A stretch of DNA of 64,000 bases, taken from NCBI GenBank assembly GCA_030867875.1, contig JAOWCC010000064.1:32448802-32512801 (forward strand). The letters run 5' to 3'. Both the position numbers and the translations under genes were made by a program. Under the pieces are notes generated by a model. It made no database searches. It was given only the letters and a program-made list of their open reading frames with translations, and was not told where the DNA came from. This DNA comes from Actinernus sp. WN-2022 (lineage: Eukaryota; Cnidaria; Anthozoa; Actiniaria; Actinernidae). Within the stretch, counting starts at the first letter, position 1. Each line of letters starts with the position of its first letter. Shown here one piece after another: positions 59,996-64,000 of this stretch.

Positions 59996-60197
59996 GCAAA
60001 TTATGTGCGCAACAGTAGAAACCGTATTTAGCCTCGTCTCCGTGCGAAGCCTCGATCCTGTGTTAACTCATGACGGTTGTAACGGTAACGCTGACCGCGT
60101 GTACCGCATGTAAATTCCCGTTGTCGTGCTTCTAGACTCTAGAGTCTAGTAGTAGTACAGTTAGGTTTTTCTAATCTCCATATTTCCCTGTATTCAA

Positions 60198-60452
60198 ATG
60201 AATAACAATCACGACTTTGCTGAACAACTTGCGGCAGCAGTGAGCCAGACGATCGTAAGAACATTTGCCCTGAATCATAACCCTTCGCCTCGCTCTTCCC
60301 CAACGGCAACGGCGGGAATTATCTTCCCGCCTCCGAGACCCGCGGCTCTAAATCTGACTCCTGGCCCTGTTCAAGCTGCTCAGTCTGCCAGTGCCAGCTC
60401 ATCTGCAACTGAACAACCCAGTTCTTCAAGATCAGTAAGTTCATCGTTTTGA
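60198..60452 (+). CDS. First-exon-like ORF in left palindrome arm
   Basis: An 84-codon ATG frame starts MNNNHDFAEQLAAAVSQTIV and continues Pro/Ser/Ala-rich. A consensus donor, GTAAGT at 60435-60440, falls exactly after codon 79, so the last five codons are probably intron. It is read here as exon 1 of a transposon-encoded protein whose later exons were lost. An identical protein is encoded in mirror image at 60924-61178. Function unknown. Confidence 0.5.
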   Translation: MNNNHDFAEQLAAAVSQTIVRTFALNHNPSPRSSPTATAGIIFPPPRPAALNLTPGPVQAAQSASASSSATEQPSSSRSVSSSF

Positions 60453-60923
60453 ATTGATATCGAGTATACACGCATGTACGTAAGTTAAGTCTTTTTAAAG
60501 ACTGCTCAAAGAAAGCATTATATTTATACTCTACCCCCTCCTACACGTATAATACATTAATAGTATATATATATAAATGTTATTTAATTACCATCCCTAC
60601 AACTTTTGAAACTTATCGAGTTATCCCCATTTATACATATATTATGGTGGCATTAAATACATGTGTATATCTATTTACTGATCTGGAAGCATTCACCAGT
60701 ACAAACAATGAATATTCCCAATGCAGATATTCATCAATTTGTTTGCTGTGACAAATCCTACGTACACCACTACACGTGTGAATATAATGGCTCCAGTAAA
60801 ATGTTTAATACTTTCAAACGGTTCATCTAAGCCTTGAGGGGGTAGAGTATAAATATAATGCTTTCTTTGAGCAGTCTTTAAAAAGACTTAACTTACGTAC
60901 ATGCGTGTATACTCGATATCAAT

Positions 60924-61178
60924 TCAAAACGATGAACTTACTGATCTTGAAGAACTGGGTTGTTCAGTTGCAGATGAGCTGGCACTGGCAGACTGAGCAG
61001 CTTGAACAGGGCCAGGAGTCAGATTTAGAGCCGCGGGTCTCGGAGGCGGGAAGATAATTCCCGCCGTTGCCGTTGGGGAAGAGCGAGGCGAAGGGTTATG
61101 ATTCAGGGCAAATGTTCTTACGATCGTCTGGCTCACTGCTGCCGCAAGTTGTTCAGCAAAGTCGTGATTGTTATTCAT
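60924..61178 (-). CDS. First-exon-like ORF in right palindrome arm
   Basis: Encodes exactly the same 84 residues as 60198-60452, in opposite orientation, with the same donor (about 60936-60941 on the minus strand). The two frames point towards each other across the centre. Confidence 0.5.
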   Translation of the reverse strand: MNNNHDFAEQLAAAVSQTIVRTFALNHNPSPRSSPTATAGIIFPPPRPAALNLTPGPVQAAQSASASSSATEQPSSSRSVSSSF

Positions 61179-62404
61179 TTGAATACAGGGAAATATGGAG
61201 ATTAGAAAAACCTAACTGTACTAGACTCTAGAGTCTGGAAGCACGACAACGGGAATTTAACATGCGGTACACGCGGTCAGCGTTACCGTTACAACCGTCA
61301 TGAGTTAACACAGGATCGAGGCTTCGCACGGAGACGAGGCTAAATACGGTTTCTACTGTTGCGCACATAATTTGCGCATATAATTCATCATGACATAATT
61401 CATTATGTGCACATTATGTCACATAATTCATTATGTCATCTAATTCATTATGTGCACATTATGTCACATAATTCATTATGTGCACATTATTCATTATGTG
61501 CACATTATGTCACATAATTCATTATGTGCACATTATGTCACATAATTCATTATGTGCACATTATGTCACATAATTCATTGTCGTACTTTGCATAACATGA
61601 ATTATATGATACAACATATATTATGTGATATAATAAATTATGTGCAACTTATGTTATATAATGAAGTAATTGGCAAAACATTTATGTGAAACAATGATCT
61701 GAAAATAAAATAATTGTTTCAAATAATGTTGTAATGGGGGATATATTATTTCATATAATTGGGAAACCATACGATTAGATGGTTTCAAATTTTTAGAAAT
61801 AATATAATTTTGTCATCTAATTATTTCATATAATAGTGATTTGCATTTCACAGATTATATGATATAAAAACAATTATATGAGATAATTTTGACATAATAA
61901 CCATATAATTTGATGATATAATTTCCGGACATTTGGCACCCCATACCCGTGCCTCACCCAGTACTAACGCTGAGATATACGCTGATGACACGACACTGTG
62001 GACGGCTGATGGTAGCACCGATATCATCCAACGTGACCTACAAGTGAGCCTTGATAGTGCGAGCAGATGGTTTGCGTTAAATAAGATGATCCCCAACACA
62101 AAAGACGAAGCAAATACTCATTGCTACCAGACAAAAACTGCAGCACATAAACAAATCCCATCTCGATCTGTACCTTAATGGAAAACTAATAGAGGGAGTT
62201 GATGATGAAAAACTCTTAGGTGTTAAGATTGACAAGCACCTTAGTTGGGTCAATCATACGGACTATGTAATTCACAAGTTGAACTCTAGAGTTTCTTTAC
62301 TGAGTAGAGCAAAGGGCTACCTTACCCACTCCTGCAGAAAATTGCTATTCAATGCAATTGTTAAGCCCATATTTGAATATTGTTGTACAGTTTGGGGCAA
62401 CACT

Positions 62405-62645
62405 GTTATTGCAAATGGCAACGATTACATTGTATCATGTATAGGAGATTTTTAGTATCACAGGTTGTGTGAATTAAAAAAGCGAGACTCAACAGTGGAA
62501 TGAAATTGATCGAGGCCATTAGTAATGTAGGGACAAATTGCACAGTCTTGTCCGCAGCGAAAGGAGCCTGGCGGAGCTTTAGATTGATTAGATGTGTTAC
62601 GAGCAAGGTTAGAGCAACGTCGATATAAAATGAAATACCCTTCGA
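62405..62645 (-). pseudogene. Penelope-like element fragment (GIY-YIG-side)
   Basis: On the minus strand, frames encode APPGSFRCGQDCAICPYI and then, after a frame change, CDTKNLLYMIQCNRCHLQ. Such Cys pairs followed by a YxIQCxxC segment precede the GIY-YIG nuclease in animal Penelope-like retroelements. The nuclease itself is cut off at the junction with the LINE at 62404/62405. Confidence 0.6.
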
Positions 62646-64000
62646 CTCGATTCTGCTGTGCGTGTGTTGATTTAGCGCGCGCTCATAATACAGCTCGGGC
62701 TCAGGTTTGTTTACATATAGCTTGGGCTTCCTGTGGCTCATCTCGCTCACTACATAAACATACACAAGCGAAATTATTTTGTCCACCTCTACCTAAAATA
62801 TCAAGGGTACACACTCGTCCACTAGACAGGCCGACGAAAAAACAGCATAAATCAGCTTTAATGGCTCCCAGTCGCTGCAAAACCTCACTCGAGCGTAGAT
62901 TGCTTTTCCCAGGTTGCGTGCTTTCCTTCCGTAGAATTTCTCCATCGCTTCAATAAGACGGAAAATAGTATCAAAGTTTCGCTTCCAACAAGTCGCAACA
63001 CCCAACCGCCATGGCATGTAAACGTTTTCCTTGCACTTCTCCCCCCCCCCCCCCCCGTCCCCCTTAATTTCTAATGGTCTTAGATGTACGCCGATTTCAA
63101 AATGAGAAAATGACAAATGGAAGCTTCAAATTCTTTATTCTCACAGTTGGGTATTAACCGCGAAATGTTTACGTAGGAAACGTACGACCTCGTCACTTTC
63201 CCTTCCCATCCCTTCATGTTCTTCCAACCAAGCTCATTCAATTTAGAATGAAAACGAAGAAGAGAAAGGACCAAACATGGAAGGCAGGGCATCCCAATGC
63301 TTTATTGTGCTGTTGTACAGTACTTGGATGCCTGCTGATAGTTGTACACTACCAGCTCTCAGAGCGCGTTCTTTCGGGACTATTACGGAATACGAATTAG
63401 CCGTATTAGACTGTAATCGTGTTCTTTTGGGACCTAAACAGGTTTTGGAATAAACAGAATAGCATATTGTTCATTCTGCTCCCGACAGAACGAACAGAGC
63501 AGCGGTTCATTGGGAATTTTTGGCGGGAAACCGCGTCCGGCTGGAAAAAAAATTCACTTTAATTCTACGTTAGTTCTTAGGTCATCTCCGTCAAGATCAT
63601 TCCGTTTCGAAATACGACATTTTGACGACGTTGCGCGCAACTAGAATGGCTATCTGTTTGGCTGGCGAACCAGAGCTCGCGTCTGGTGAGCCAGAACGAG
63701 TCTTAGCAGCTCTATTGTTCTACTGATACGTGCGCAACATCGTCAAAATGGCCTAGTCAGAATAGACCCAAAAGAATGCGTCCTCGTTATGTATTTCATT
63801 ATTTCGCAGACACAGTCCATTAAGTTATCGTAATCTAGATTTAAAAAAAACTAAAAATGATAAAGTACAAACAGAAACACCCATGCAAAGATGAGGCAAC
63901 GTAAGAGTAAAATAAAAACAATATTTAGTAACCCTATTTATCACGGGAAAACCACAGAAGTAGAGCAATCTTTTGCCCTGGTGCTTGGGTTGCATGGATG
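62646..64000. other. Non-coding end of window
   Basis: GCTTGGGCTTCCTGTGG near 62724 resembles a CACAGG-type transposon end. A poly-C run is at 63042-63057. Otherwise only the hairpin below. Confidence 0.4.
63619..63750. mobile_element. 132-bp palindromic MITE
   Basis: CATTTTGACGACGTTGCGC and GCGCAACATCGTCAAAATG pair at the ends; GGCTGGCGAACCAGA and TCTGGTGAGCCAG pair in the middle. Confidence 0.82.

Larger units (their letters stand above)
59487..61943. mobile_element. 2.46-kb palindromic hAT-like element with mirrored ORFs
   Basis: Ends TGGGGTGCCAAATGTCCGG and its complement. TACCCGTG flanks both sides (59479-59486, 61944-61951). The left arm (59487-60540) and right arm (60836-61943) are near-exact reverse complements of about 1.05-1.1 kb, around a 295-bp unique centre. 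The outer third is AT-rich, with tandem GAATTATGTGACATAATGTG units; the inner part has an 84-codon ORF in each arm. An 8-bp duplication suggests hAT (inference). Confidence 0.9.
53942..62404 (+). pseudogene. LINE copy split by two large insertions
   Basis: The pieces are 53942-54192 (linker before the reverse transcriptase, with KQLPPWMNADILDHMRQRDQ), 58480-59486 (fingers and palm, with FKKAKLSPVYKK, NYRPISVLPIIS, LLDLSKAFDLVNHD, and a stop after SQGIP) and 61952-62404 (IYADDTTLW catalytic box through to LFNAIVKPIFEYCCTVWG). The pieces follow one another in protein order with insertions between. Frameshifts and stops make it inactive. The 3' end is lost at a junction with a Penelope-like fragment. 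Confidence 0.9.

Overview
The window looks like nuclear DNA from an animal, most likely an anthozoan cnidarian such as a stony coral. It is AT-rich and intron-style splice signals are present. It is packed with short inverted-repeat transposons and decayed LINE, Ty3/Gypsy and Penelope-like retroelements, and holds one intact, intronless rhodopsin-class receptor gene. The cnidarian call is an inference from protein and repeat style; no sequence search was possible.

Only one gene is intact: a class A G-protein-coupled receptor at 40853-42169 (+), with a TATA-like box just upstream and an AATAAA signal downstream. A protein-kinase pseudogene lies at about 3796-6833. It is split by an intron that carries a 15-copy, 55-bp minisatellite, each unit of which contains a copy of a 3' splice-site-like sequence. 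A chain of exon-like segments at 23.5-25.1 kb could be a non-coding transcript, and a few short ORFs are listed as doubtful.

The rest is mainly mobile DNA. From 14.5 to 21.7 kb there is a composite of three inverted-repeat elements (A, with C and B inserted in its arms); B ends in tandem arrays rich in GGTATACC- and GTACA-like motifs. From 28.9 to 32.1 kb a dispersed repeat (X) is split by a 2.0-kb element with TAGCCTG ends, which contains a further small element. At 33.3-35.2 kb an hAT-like element (8-bp target duplication) contains an element flanked by TTAA. From 46 to 53.6 kb there are hairpin elements, minisatellites, a local duplication and a LINE.

The most striking part is 53.9-62.4 kb. 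One LINE was interrupted by a Ty3/Gypsy-like element (5-bp duplication), itself interrupted by a 1.3-kb inverted-repeat element (TA duplication). The same LINE was also interrupted by a 2.46-kb near-perfect palindrome (8-bp duplication). Each arm of the palindrome carries the same 84-codon ORF, and the two ORFs face each other. The LINE sequence on both sides of each insertion confirms the target duplications. Joins and duplications were read by eye.
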